Positions 10,064 through 22,300 of a stretch of DNA of 64,000 bases are shown here, one piece after another. The stretch covers positions 4,154,001 to 4,218,000 of the forward strand of contig JARUPY010000474.1 of the NCBI GenBank assembly GCA_029817715.1, in the 5' to 3' direction. The translations under genes and the position numbers were made by a program. Position 1 is the first letter of the stretch, and each line of letters opens with the position of its first letter. The notes beneath the pieces are model-generated. The model did no database searches, was not told where the DNA came from, and saw nothing but the letters and a program-made list of their open reading frames with translations. The DNA is from Melastoma dodecandrum (taxonomy: Eukaryota > Streptophyta > Magnoliopsida > Myrtales > Melastomataceae).

Positions 10064-11147
10064 GAAAACAAAACGATTTGGGATCTGACTATGCGATGAA
10101 AGCTTGGAGTAAACAGTCAGGAGGTACCGCGGACACTGGCCGAGTAGTCTACACGGCCTCCACCATTTTGATCGAGGGACGGTAGACTGGTAAACAGTGG
10201 AAAAATAACCAGAAACCTACTGCATTTTACGGTCTAGCAATGGCATGAAGTAGAATCATTTTAGTAGGTAACCAAACAATGTTTTGAGCTATGTTAGATC
10301 AATCGGGCACGGGAGCATGACTCTTTTCTTATCGGATCTTCCGACATATGGAACAATAACCATCAGTAAATGCCACCCAGATGGAACAATTGGATGGTTT
10401 ACTGGTCCAGGCCATGGATGTTATGGAATGGGGTAGTCTCGGATCCATCATGTCTGTCTGTGACTTCAATTCAAATGATAAAGATGTGGCAGACCCTTCT
10501 CAAGAGTCTGAGTTTATCAAGATATCTTATACGAGCAAAAAACAACCAATGGAGAAAATAATCGACAAGGTTTCTGCACTTTTGTCGTACGAAAAGTTTT
10601 GCACGTCCTCCTCATTCTTTTGAGGAAGAGGGAGAGCAACAGTACAGTAAAGAGATACAATCGATGCGAGACCCCACCCCACTTTTAGCAATAGACATGA
10701 TTTTTCTAGTTGATTTCATGGACGACTCAATCCACACAATGCAGCTTATATACCAACTCCATGGTGATCTGTGTGACCGAAATGTATTTGCCACGAAAAA
10801 CAGCTATAAAGCACGAGCTGGTCCGAGACTATCCCCGGACTATCCATTCAGCACAATCCAAACGTAAATAGACTAGTCGGGTCCAGTCCATCCCCCTTCT
10901 TCCTCTCCCTCTCTGTATCAATGACCATTGGTATTCATCTTTATCCCTATCCTGGCGTTGCACAAGCATTTCGTGCTGGACGTTTTCAGTAAATGAAAGC
11001 AGAGGTTTGTCGAGACCAAGTCCGGAAGACGAAGCCCAGCATAAAGGCCCTCCAGACTAAATTAGGATCCTTGTGTCTATATTATAGGAAGCCAAACAAA
11101 TGAAGTTGGACTAAAAGCTTGAGGCTGTTGATATAGTGTTGATATAA
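10064..11147. other. No recognisable gene
   Basis: The stretch upstream of the endogenous virus contains no gene I can support. A frame at 10381–10623 (80 codons, starting MEQLDGLL) is open but matches nothing I recognise and lacks neighbouring exons. The right part becomes AT-rich. A simple explanation is decayed repeat sequence flanking the viral insertion. Confidence 0.4.
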
Positions 11148-12764
11148 TTAGATTAAAAAAATTTTCTATAATTATCTGATAAGACAAACCATTAAAAGTA
11201 AGAAATAAGATATTTTTCCTAGTCAAGTAAATTATCTTATTAATTTTAGGACGCTATTTAGAAATCACTTTCAATTAAATAATTCAAATTAATTTCGTCC
11301 AGACAAACTAATGTAGAACTAATTATTTCATTTTGAAAATAAATAATTGATGTTTCCATCAATATAACCTTTGTAGTGCTCCGTGGGATTAAAATATCCA
11401 ATTAATACAAAATTAATTTTGGATAGTCCCCACTATTTCTCAGGGGAATGAAATATTTTTTTCTTTACAACTATCGAAGGTTGTTGATCGCTCCAACCTT
11501 TTATAATGCGATTGATATGAAATCAATCAGAGATTGTTCTCAAATAATTTATGCATTATGGGAATGCATCTGGTCGCAATTTAAATTTAGTAAAATAAAT
11601 TTTCTTAATAACAAAGGTTGGAACAACTTTATAAAAGAAAAACACAAAAATAATTTGAACGGTTGATTGAGTTGAGTGTGGTAAGTCTTGGTACTCTTGC
11701 AGTGTTATTGTAGTGTTTAACGTGTGTGTCGAGTGTACAGGAATGTAGTCTCCAGGCGAGCATTCTTGCAGGAGGTGACTACAGCAGGTTGAGCGTTAGT
11801 GAAGCCGCTCCGGAGATGCAGGTGGTTACGGATCCAAGGGACTCGATCAGAATATTGTCCGTAACGTCAGACTGCATGCAACCGGGCCTAGAGAGAAAGG
11901 TCGCTGGTTGGCGAGTTGGCGTACAGAGTAGGTCGAAAAGGAGTCCGTAGCAGGCGTAAGCAGTTAGGGACTGACAACCTTCTGTAGTATGTTATCTCGT
12001 TTGTTGTTGTGTTTACAGCAGGAGAACCTTAGTGAAGCCACTCCGTGGGCGTCAGTGGCTGTGAATCTGAAGGACTTAGCCGGAAAGCTGTCCATAATAT
12101 CGAGCTGCATGCAGCAGGACCTTGGAGAAGGTTGCTGGTTGGCGAGTCGGCGTACATCAGGTCTAAGAGGAGTCCGTAGTACGCGCAAGTGGTGAGGGAC
12201 TAGTAACCTTCTGTAGACGTTTATCTTCCTTGTTTTGCAGATAATATCGAAAATACAAAAAAAAGAAGGACATCAGACGACGTCCGAACACGTGAAGGAA
12301 GTGCCATTGAGCCGACCCCAAATCCACATAAAGGACAGCCTGCTACTGCGTCACAAAAGGTTGAAGCTTCCAGTCAGGATCCTGTGATCGCTGAGTCTGA
12401 TTGATTTCCTTGATTCGACCTAGACACATCACAATCTCAGCAACATTGACTAAGTTAATTTTACCGCCTCGTGGTTAAATAAATTATTTTCCTATACCAT
12501 AAAAGGTTGTATCTTATACATTGTAATCACTACTTAAAAGTAGTATTAGTGAAAGTGGCCGAAAGTGAATGTAGGCGTATTTGTCGAACCGTCCATTTCA
12601 TACGTTCTCTAACTACAGAAGCCTGAACGAAAGGTTATGTTTTACAATAACTTTCTTCCACCGCAAGGGTTGTGAAAAAGCGTTAAAGAAATCCTTAATT
12701 GGACTTAACATTAATTCAACTCCTCTTTGTGTAATCTTTGGGCGCACTGGGTCGATCCAACATT
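11148..12764 (+). mobile_element. Possible LTR-like segment (TGTTGATATAAT … CCAACA)
   Basis: The left edge reads TGTTGATATAATTAG. It shares its first 12 bases with the minus-strand start of the probable solo LTR at 47509–49014. The right edge reads ..GGTCGATCCAACA, a plausible CA end. Between them the sequence is non-coding. It contains a direct repeat of about 215 bases and an unassigned AT-rich segment with a 72-codon open frame (11448–11666). I find no clear target-site duplication and no internal retroelement domains, so this may be a solo LTR or a fragment. Confidence 0.35.
11781..12226 (+). repeat. Two-copy direct repeat, ~215-base unit
   Basis: Positions 11781–11997 and 12015–12226 align over their whole length with roughly 70% identity. 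Both begin ACAGCAGG, share AGTGAAGCC..CTCCG, CTGCATGCA, GGT.GCTGGTTGGCGAGT.GGCGTAC, AGGAGTCCGTAG and end AACCTTCTGTAG..TTATCT. The phase is about 234 bases. No coding sense is apparent. It lies inside the LTR-like segment. Confidence 0.75.
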
Positions 12765-12986
12765 TTGAACACTAACGAAACTCTAAGGCATATTTTTTGC
12801 ATATTCGCCTCTACTGTACTTTGCAACTTCATATGCTCATACCCTTGAGTCATTTGTGTTTTCTGTGATAAGAATTTGTACGATTGTACTCTGCATTCGA
12901 CTGGCGGCTGGGTAAAATGTTTGGCGATAACAGGCATATTGCCGATGAATCCTCATCATTGTTCTTTAATGCAGAAGACTAGTTCT

Positions 12987-14504
12987 TTAGAACTTGAGTT
13001 TCAGGAGGAAGGGCATTTTGTCCGCGAAAGGCGGATCAGAATACCTTCCTGTGAGAATTTGTGAGGCGACAAACTGGTTTGCTGCCTCCGTGTAATGGAT
13101 TCCATCCCAATTAACATATTCCGTGCTGTCATCACAAGCCTTTGCTGTGATGGAAGTGCCGTTGATAACTTTCGTTTGCCCACAGGCAATCCTGCTGTCG
13201 TAATTCAACGGCGCTCCTCCATATCCACAGCAGGCCATTATAGGTTGCTCGAATCCTGCAAAATTTCCATAAAATTCCCAATCAACGGGCTGCTGTATCT
13301 GCTTGATATTGATGGGGAGTAAATCATACCGTAGCGGGAATAATTGGCAATCAGGCTGGTTTTGATCATGTTTATGTCGACATATGTAATGTTCGCGTCA
13401 GTGTACTGGGCCCTCAATTTTGTGCAGAGAGCATGGAGTTGTAAGTTGAAAAGCCGTGCAGCTTGGTTGTGCCCACTTACACATCCTAGTTCGTCGAGCT
13501 TTGATGGATCCGTACCAAACCTAGCAACGTTCTGAGGTAAGCATCCGAGGGGACCTGTATTGTGTATCCAGAAATTTCTGCCCCCCTGATCATACAATGT
13601 CTGGAGAAACAAAACCCAGCAAACAGGCATCATTGATCAGGATCATATATCATCTCCGTACTCTTTCGATTTGGGAAGCAGAAAGTACCTTAATCCCGTT
13701 TTCAAACTCAACCAAGACATATGCTATCGAAGCTATGATCTGATCCAATGACTTTGAGTAGAACGCTCCGGCAAGGTCGTTTTGTCCTATGTCAAACATG
13801 TAAAGACCCTTACCAAAGTAGTCTTCTGCTGGAAGATTTTTGTCGATTTTCTTCGCTGCACCGGTGGATCAATTGCTGCTTAGACTCAATCTAGGAAGTG
13901 AAAAGCTGCAGACTGGAGTGTCGAAAATTAAGAATTACCTTTCCCCAGCAGCTGGAGCACACGGGCCTTGAAACGGAGGAACTGAGACACTTGGATTCCA
14001 AAAGAGAATGGGCTGACCGATGTGGCAGTTGCTGGAAGTATGGTGGAGCCAGCGGCCGCAAAGTTGCATCCCGTGCGGAAACTGGGCGATCCGATCGAAT
14101 CTAGGTACGCGTTCAGAAATGGCATATCCATGGCATCCACTGCAACGTACAGCACGGAAAATGAATCACAACCAAGAGAAGGAAGCTTAGATTTCTTACT
14201 GCCGCATCAACTTCCGAAATTCAAAGGGAACTTTACGCAGAAAATCAACAATCAGTCTCCCATCGCTGTATCTTCCGAACGGGTAGCCAAAGAAGCTCTG
14301 TCCATGAGGAGGATCGAGGCTTTCGATCCCAGATGCCACCAGGCAACCCGAGTCGGAATTTGAGTCCCCGAAGTTGAAGACAGCGGGGAAGTCGAATACT
14401 ATTGAATCGACGAGAGATGAAGAGATTGACAGCAACAGGATGAGAACAACGAGGACAGAGAATTTGGTAGCCATTGCTGAAGCAGATGGACTTCGATCAT
14501 TCAT
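12987..14504 (-). CDS. GDSL esterase/lipase, five exons
   Basis: A secreted SGNH/GDSL hydrolase of the plant family related to At3g26430 and alpha-fucosidase-like GELPs, which cleave acyl esters or wall glycans in the apoplast. Exons on the minus strand are 14237–14504, 13939–14139, 13689–13855, 13330–13600 and 12987–13255. All introns are GT–AG and the phases add up to 391 aa, or 381 from the second ATG (MATKFSV.., 14474), which directly precedes the hydrophobic signal peptide and is my preferred start. Conserved blocks are FNFGDSNSDSG (nucleophile serine), GRYSDGRLIVDF, CNFAAAGST, DIGQNDL (oxyanion asparagine) and NWDGIHYTEAAN (catalytic Asp/His). The C-terminus is at the usual place. The second, duplicated first exon upstream (14817–15060) could be spliced to the same exon 2. 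Confidence 0.88.
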
Positions 14505-14816
14505 TTTATCTAGGTTCGTTACCAGCTAGTGATCAGATCTCTCCCCCTAATATAAAAAAAAAAAAAAAGCTAAGCGGTTGGTGTTGAGTTTTACTTAAAA
14601 AGAAAGAAAACTCTTTCCGCATGCTCCAAAAAGAAGACAGAAGAAATGCCCCCATCTTTTTTCCCTAACTTCAATCCTTCGTTTTCCGAGGAATCTTGCG
14701 TTAGTTAGAGAAAGTGAACCAAGTCAACCGAAGGGCAGGTTTCACTAAGTTAAATGTAACCCGCAACTGACAGACACAGACAGATAAACAGACAAACAGA
14801 TGGTGAGGATAGTTAC

Positions 14817-15060
14817 CCAGAAAATCGACCACTAGTCGTCCATCACAGAACCTCTCCGAGGGCATCTTGAAGTAGGTCTGCCCATTTGGGAGGTCCAGGC
14901 GGATGCCGAGGCCTGATACGAGGTTTCCCGTGTCCGAGTTCGAGTCCCCGAAGTTGAAAACAACGGGAAAACTCGAACCTGCTGCGGCAACAAAGCACAG
15001 AACCAAGGGTATGGACAGGAAAAGGATGAAGGACGACATATTATTGTTGGTGGCCGCCAT
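14817..15060 (-). pseudogene. Second GDSL first exon (orphan or alternative first exon)
   Basis: It encodes a signal peptide and the block FPVVFNFGDSNSDTGNL followed by LPNGQTYFKMPSERFCDGRLVVDFL. It then meets a good donor (G|GTAACT), exactly where exon 1 of the downstream gene ends, and in the same phase (244 and 268 bases, both one base over a full codon). No further exons of its own follow before the next gene's exon 1. It is either a partial tandem duplicate or an alternative first exon. The coding sequence is clean, with no stops, which slightly favours recent origin or use. Confidence 0.7.
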
Positions 15061-15551
15061 TGCCTACATCAAATATCTAGTTTGCTCAACAGAAAGCGAG
15101 CCAAATGTCGAATTCATATAAGGGGGAGAGACGGAAGAGAACAAGGGAGGGCCTTTTTTTTTTTGGCTTCCTGCGGTTGCTGAGGCAACAAGAGTGCCAA
15201 GAAGCAAAGGCAACGGCAATGGCAAAGGCAAAAACCCAAGGCAAAGGCAACAAAGCATCTTCCTTCAACTTCGTGGATAAGTTAGACGACAACACACTAA
15301 ACACCCAAAAATCATTAAACAGGGGGAACTCGAAGATGTCTTTTTTTTCTTAATGAAACTAAGGATTTCTATTGATAATGTTAATTGGTGGGTTCCATCT
15401 CCTTAAATCACATGCTCGTTCGTATGTTAGAAAAGATAAATGTGGTTTTACTCAGACAAGTAAAAAGGGGTCGACATAAACATCCGAAGCTAAATTATTA
15501 CAGTTGAGAAGGAACTGGGGGTTTAGGACAAAACTCGGAGGGGACAAACGG

Positions 15552-17841
15552 ATGCAAAATGGCGTCGCCGGTGTCCACCTGATTTCGGCGTTTCTTGCAA
15601 TGGAGCCGACTCAATGCCTGCTGTCCCACGCCAGGTGGGTTCCGCCTTTCTGGGTTTGTTCTTGATTTCCATCTCCCCGCTGTGCCATCGCATCCTGTTT
15701 TCTGGGCTGCTTGTACCGATTTGGATTGTTTTGTGCCGATCCCAGGAATTGCGGAGGTGGGTCCGTCAGTTTGGACGCCAAGAGATTCATTTGGGATCAC
15801 TGCATCAGCAAAAATGTAAGCTTTTTCTACATGGCATTGTAGGAACAGGGAATTTCTGGTTGCTTCTGTGTTTGAATAACCTTAGCCGCTCAGTCTCGGT
15901 TATGTTGAACTAGACACGTGGTAGATTAGTGATATTCTGGTACTTTGATGCTGCAGTATGAACAGTCTCACGCTCCTTATGTGAAGAAGTTTATAAAGAA
16001 GCTCTTGTTAGAGATCGAATCAGATCATGGTGAGGCGCTTGACGAATTATATCAATTGTATGCCGACTATGTAACTAATATTAAGGTATTACTTTATTGG
16101 ACTCGGTTTTCCGTTGGCATGAGTGAACTGTGATTAATTCTATTTTGCTTCTTCCCATGCTCTGTGTTGGGACCATTAGGAGAACGATTCTGTCACAGGA
16201 AATTCCTGGGATTTGAAGGACGTATCTTTTCTTTTCCCTGATGGTATGAGATTCATCCTTCCGGATTAGCGCTGGGTTTTCCTTTGCTCCCTACCCGTTG
16301 AACTTTTATTTTTGTCTGACCGTATTATTTTGGTTTGCTTGAACTCCCAACTTCTTCAGCGTCTAGAAGATTGGTTGTTCCTCTCCAATGTTCTCTGGAC
16401 ATGCTGGAAGGAGATACAGGGTATGATCGGTTTCGATGATTTACTAGTCTGAGTCAAAGTGGCTATGCCTTTTCTGTTAAGTATCACAATAACCTACACT
16501 CAACAGAAAACATAATCACAATGACTGATATGGTTTTATGGTACCCACGGTGCTTGTTTGGATATGGAAAGTGCCCGTCTTTCTAACTCATGTCGAGTAT
16601 CATGTGGCTGCTATTTTATGAGGTATCCTCAAAACTTCTTCTACAGGTGTTCCATATGGCCCTCCAGTCTATACTTATCGGAACTCATCCTTTCTCATCC
16701 CGAACATTTCTCCAGGAAGTCATGTTTTGAGGTGCGTTTTACACTTCACTTTCTGAAAGAAGCTTTTTGTGGTATTTACATCCTACAACAGGAGCAGTGA
16801 ATCAAGCATGTCCACTCCTCTATCAAACTTGTGAATTGCATGAGCGATATCTCGTCTTTCTTTGATTGACCTGCCGGATAACTTTGAACTCCGTCTGTCT
16901 CCCTGATTTTGTAATGATGACCTCAACATAGTTTTAGGTTGGCTCTAGAGTTGGCTTGGTTGGTGTCTGCCTCGCCCAAATAAAAGCTTCAAGAGTAATC
17001 TATCTAATCATCCACTTTATTTCTTTTTGTAAGAGTGCTTAGCCGAAGCAAATAACATGGTCATGATCTGAAGCAGGTGATCCTCACATACGGTGACCCA
17101 TCTTCCTTGGCAAACCAGGAGATAAATTTGAAATCGAATGACATCACTCCCCATAACCAGGAGTTGGATCCTGTGGAATCTACTATCGTGAGTATCCAAC
17201 CATATACCTTTCCCAGACCTGGTTCAATACTGAGGATGTTAAGGTATAAAGCTTATATTTCCTTTCCACACAGGTTAAATGCGTGCACCTCCCATGGGAA
17301 TCTGCGACAGGGGATGAGGTTCAGGACTTCTCGGCAGATATAATGTACCCACAATCCTTCATTGTTTACCTGAGGAAAACATCATTGTTGTACAAACCCC
17401 AGAATGTTCTCTATAATATTTTCATTAGTTTATGCCCATGAAGTCTTCTTCTTTAGCTACAGCTTGGGCGCCGACGTGATATACGATCCACTGTGCCCGC
17501 TTCATCTTGTGCGTTTGCTCGAAATTCTGTTGCATCCAAAGGAAACCATCTTGCCACCAGCAAGCAATAAACCATAAGAGCCACGAGACTGGAATGAGCG
17601 GTGACAACAGCATTGGTCTTGGCACTGTGCCATGTTTGCCAGCAGAGTCTTGATGCATCGATGCATACATTTCATGTGTCGTTCGTAATGCTGAGACATT
17701 CGATCGGTTCCTTTTATTAGTGGATCAAGCCAATCTAGCCATCAGGGACATCACAGAAACACTTCAGCCTTGGATTTGCTTCCTTACCTGCAGTCCCATG
17801 ATCGGTCAAGTATCAGGCTGTTTAAGCTCACGCCAAAGTGA
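15552..17841 (+). pseudogene. EEF2KMT/FAM86-like protein-lysine methyltransferase, damaged
   Basis: Ten exons can be traced: 15552–15634, 15746–15815, 15957–16085, 16180–16243, 16360–16420, 16647–16731, 16938–16994, 17077–17187, 17274–17344 and from 17463. The protein starts MQNGVAGVHLISAFLAMEP. It has the family's YEQSHAPYVKKF and LDELYQLYADYV region, WPSSLYLSELILSHP, the AdoMet-binding region and LGADVIYDPLCPLHLVRLL. The family trimethylates a lysine of elongation factor 2 in the cytosol. Damage: motif I reads VGSRVGL where the middle glycine is expected, and the acidic loop after it reads LTYGD rather than LTDGD. The last exon runs into TAA at 17575. The conserved VVRNAETFDRFLLLVDQAN segment lies in another phase with a TGA at 17651, and LDLLPYLQSHDRSSIRLF returns to the first phase. 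Probably a pseudogene. Confidence 0.8.
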
Positions 17842-18025
17842 TCTTTAAAAGTTTTTGTATGGGATCAGGAAACAGTTTTTTGCATTTGCATCCGATCGGT
17901 CGTATTTGCGTAAGAAAAGTTGAGTGGAATATGATATCGGGATTTTAAAAGTCGCTTAAGAACAGTAGAGGGAATGCAAGATCAGGATGTTATCTAGAAT
18001 GAAAAAGGAAATACTTGAAAAATAA

Positions 18026-18096
18026 TGCGCATCCGGGGAATCGAACCCCGGTCAGTACCGTGGGAGGGTACTATGATACCACTACACCAGATGCGC
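18026..18096 (-). tRNA. tRNA-Gly (anticodon CCC)
   Basis: The minus strand folds as a full cloverleaf of 71 bases. The acceptor stem GCGCATC pairs with GATGCGC and the D-arm is GGTGTAGTGGTATC. The anticodon stem GTACC/GGTAC encloses the loop CTCCCAC with anticodon CCC, and the T-arm is CCGGGGTTCGATTCCCCGG. The A-box and B-box (GGTTCGATTCC) are intact. The T-rich stretch after the 3' end (TTATTTTTC on the minus strand) is a suitable Pol III terminator. There is no intron and the CCA is not encoded, as normal for plants. It reads glycine GGG codons. Confidence 0.96.
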
Positions 18097-18270
18097 TTCT
18101 TGTTACAAAGCCTCTCGAAACAAAATTATTTTAAATAAAACAAATCACAGGTTCACGAATCTTACAATTAAATCACCATTATTTGATCTTAGTGGGAAAC
18201 ATTATTAAGATAATTGGTAGTTGAAACTTATTTTATAACACATTGGGACGTTGGCAGCAAAACAGAGGAC

Positions 18271-19325
18271 TCAATATTGGATTTGATTGCGTTGATGTTT
18301 TAGGAATTCAATCGGGTTTTCCACAACACTTGGTTCTTGGAGGTTGAGGAATATCTGATACACCGCCGATGAGATCTCGTCCGCCGATTTCAGCTCGCAA
18401 CTATCTTCCACCTGCAATGGCAGTTGATTGTCAATGAGGGAGATGTTACTGGTTTTAAATCCCATGGGGGGATAATCTGATGTCTCACCTTTACGCTGAT
18501 CAAGTAATGGATGATTTGGTCGACCGTGTGGATGTTGAGGTGTAGTACGGTGATCCGCAGCGCTTGCAATCCCGTGATCAATATCAGCAGCTGCTTTGGC
18601 CGCCTCCTCGACCTTATTTTGAGATTCGCGTGGCTCTCTACCATGCTCGTTTCTATGTCCGCGACAAGGAAGAACTGATGTTCTTTGCGAGCATTTTCAC
18701 AACGATCACTTGGGGAATTGTATGATGATTTCGAGACTGGCGGGTGCTTCCAAGCATCCAACAGATGAATCTTGTACTCGAGCTCCTTAACGAAGTTTAT
18801 TGCGCTCCCGATGATCGATGCTTGGTCGACCTATGATCAAGAAGGTTGAATGACTCAAAAACCAAATCTATGTAATTAAGTCAGCAGTTCTGTTGGACTA
18901 GGCAAATGTTTTACCCTTTGGCAGTAAGACTCGGGCATCAAAGAACGGAGAGAAGCGAGGTGCTCGTTCATCTGCTTCCTCCTATTCCGCTCCACCGCAA
19001 TGTGCGTCATCCTCTGGCTCTCGATATCCTCCTTGTTCTTGCTAGTCTTAGGCCGGCGCCTTTTCGGCCTCGATGACGACAACGTTGTCCCCCCACCACC
19101 ACCACCACCACCACCGTCACCCCAACCCTGCCTAACTTCGCCATTATCAATGGACGACAACTCGTTCAGCTGTAGCGCGAGTGTGGAAGTGGTCGACTGC
19201 ACGCTCCAGTCAGGATCAAACGGACAGGGGAGGGACCCGGGGTCCTCCAAGACCGGCAAGTCGGTGCAGAGTAGTTCAGACCGAAAGGGGAAGCAGTAGT
19301 CCGGTGGGAAAACGACAAATGCCAT
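18271..19325 (-). CDS. bHLH transcription factor, subgroup Ia (bHLH71/94/96-like)
   Basis: Three exons (18915–19325, 18489–18830, 18271–18411), all GT–AG and phase 0, give 297 aa. The bHLH domain has the basic region [20 protein letters not shown] with the His-Glu-Arg residues for E-box binding. A helix-loop-helix follows ([10 protein letters not shown] / [17 protein letters not shown]). The C-terminal part ([28 protein letters not shown]) is the ACT-like dimerisation region of this subgroup, which also contains SPEECHLESS, MUTE and FAMA. Before the basic region are a run of nine glycines and [15 protein letters not shown], a likely nuclear signal. The residue after SYCQR is valine at the exon junction, where the subgroup normally has glycine. 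Function is inferred as nuclear transcriptional regulation. Confidence 0.88.
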
Positions 19326-22300
19326 TTTTATCGGTTTTTAAGGACCAAAAAAGAACAGATTTCAGATGACGAAGGGGAAAGGAAGTGTCAAGGAAGAGAG
19401 AGAGATGCTGTCCGAACTCCCCAAGTGGGTGGGGGCCTTTTTAAAAGAAGGGCATTGAAACGACGTCGTTTCATCTCCTTCTACAGGAACATCTGCACGT
19501 GAAGTCTCTCCGAGGGTGCGTCCATTCGGTTCAACCCGATCCGAAGCAAAAATAATTCAATTTGATTCGGTAAAACCAAAACACAAATTTTACTTTTAAC
19601 TTTATTTTCTTTATAAACATTTACGCTCTAATTATAAATAATTTAGTCATAAAATTATAACTTATAATTTAATTATATAATAATTTGATGCACGAACATC
19701 GGGACGTTGGTAAATGCTCGTGATGAGAGAATATAAAGGGAAAGGGAAGGACAGCTGATGGACCATTGCTCCATTTTTTATTTGTTGTGTGTAATTCGGT
19801 CCCTCCAAAGAAACAGCCAAGAACACAAGCCGAATCCCTTGTTCTTTTCTTTTGTCTTTGTCTCTGGGGTGTGAACATACAAAAAGACATGCTGACCACG
19901 TCTAATTTGCATAAACAAAGCATATTATATTGTAGTATGTATAAGGATGAGTGTTTGCCCCATACCATGATCATGCATCGTCACCTCTAGCCAATCCATC
20001 CATTAAAGATTTCCTTTTTTACACTTTTATAGAAACGAACTCGCTCTGACAGTGACGACACGATCTCTTTCGGAAACGCGACCGTGAGTCCGAGTCGGAG
20101 TCTTTGCCGGAATCAGTGACGACGGAAGAAATTCCATGTGCAGCAGAAGAGGTCGGGAAAGCCGAACAGGGTATATAGCCAAGGCCGGCCGGGAAAGTTT
20201 CCACAATGTACGGTCCTTTCTACGGGCATGTGTGTCCATGTTGTAATAAAATTAAGTTGTATTACTTGTAGTAGAAGCAGCCAACAGTTCTATGTCTTCT
20301 GTTTTTTAAAAGAAAAATAAAATAATCGATATTAGGAGGAGATTCGGATTAGGCTCAGAATAACAAAACCCCAACTCTCGACGAGTTCTTCTTCTGATGA
20401 TGATGATGATGATGGGGGGATAATGTTAGTAAAGAAATAATGACTCCAGCTAAGGCCTAGGAGAAGCCACCACGGGTTTTGTTATCCTAATAAATTACAA
20501 TGATGTCTCGTTTTGTCGAAAGAAAAAAAAAATCATAAAAAAAGGTGAAGGAGAAAAGAACGTGCATTTGTCGGGTGAAATGAACATGAAATAAATGAAC
20601 AGATGTTTTAGTTCTTGGGATTATGAACAAATTCCACAGGGGGGTTTTTCAATCATGAACAGATGAGAACTCACACATCAACCCCCCCCCCCCCCCCCTG
20701 CTACGTGTTAGTTGATTTAATTACATGTTTCTTTCTAACGTTTCAGAGTGTTATTCAATAAGAAAAAAAAAAGGGAAATAACATATCGTGATGGTTCACT
20801 GCATGTGTTCATCAATTAATTTTGAAATATAATCATTACACGAATCTAGATTAGAATTTTCTTGAAAGGAGCAGATAGATGATTGCAATGCAAACCCAAC
20901 CCCACTTTTAACAACAACAATAGTAATATTATTATCATCCAAGTTAAACCGGAGGCAAATTACCAATGAACAGGAAGTTGGTTTGCAATGTAAGGAAGTA
21001 TTACCACCGCGTGGTGTATTTAGTGGTCAACTGGTTATAAGTTGTTGAACCATTTTCGCAAACCATTTTGGCAAGTCCGACCTATCAAGACCAGGAGATT
21101 TGTTGAACCCGAGATTTCTAAGTGAATTCTCCGTTGGGGACATTGTTATTATTATTATTTATTTTGATGTATGTTTTTTTATGTTGTTGGAATAGAAGGG
21201 CGTCACGTCGGTAATCTTCTCGAATGCAAACCAACCAACGTTTCCCTCCCGAAGAAAACAACAGGAAAGAAAAAAAGGCAGGATCGGAAAAACAACCGGC
21301 GAGAAGAACACGCAATACAAAAACCACCACCACCACCATCCCCAGATGAAAAACACACACGAAAGAAAATACGTCAAAAGTGGATTGCCGGGATCGTATC
21401 AATTGCTCGAGCTCGAGTGGCTTGCGGACACGTGCGAATGGAATGGAGGTTTCGTTGGGGGGCGGCCGGGGTTTAAGAAGGAGAAAGAGATAGATGTTGG
21501 TGAGTTTTTCTCTCTGTTTTTTCTATTAACCTTGATGACTTGAGAGAGAGAGAGAGAGATCTTCGCTTGAAACCGATGGTGTGATTAATAATCATGAATG
21601 ACGATGATGACGATGATTAAGAAGACAGCAATAATGGGGATGGGATTCCCCCGCCCCCCCCCCTTTGAACCTCGACTAAGTTCCAAAAATATGACAGCCG
21701 TCCCCCCCTTCCTTTTTTTACTTGACAAAAAAAATTACAGCCCCCTCTCCCTCGTCCGACTGCAACCCTAATTCAATTGCCATCTTTCCGCACGATTTGT
21801 TACTCGTAATAAAACTATTTGGCGAATAATTCGTAAAATAATATTTTACAATTAATTAGTGAGAATCTACTTGACTTATGAAAGAATTTTGAGAATGATT
21901 TTTCCTAGAAGGAAAAGACCCCCCCCCCCCCAAAAAAAAGGATTCGCTTTTTGGCATGTCATTCCGTAAGAGCGAGGGAGCTCCTATAGATTCATTTACA
22001 AGAAAGATGCAATTATTTGACCAACTAATTTTTCCACTTTTGAAACATACATTACATAACTCATGTTTCCATTTCAACAAAAAGTTCAATCTCCATATCT
22101 TCAACGTTTGGGCCAAAAGGATGGGCGGCGAAGTCTCTCTCGTTTCGGTTTGGGCATTTGATAGAGAGGAAGGAAAGGGCCGATTGACAGAAAGCAACTT
22201 CATCACTCACTCCATTGGCCCAAAGTCAAAAATTCATCGCCGCCATCTTCGACTCTCCACATCCAAGAAGACTTGGTAATTTATTTCTCATTGTTATTTT

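Noticed and set aside
10381..10623. 80-codon frame starting MEQLDGLL upstream of the endogenous virus
   Set aside because: No recognisable domain, neighbouring exon or splice context. Kept only as an unassigned stretch.
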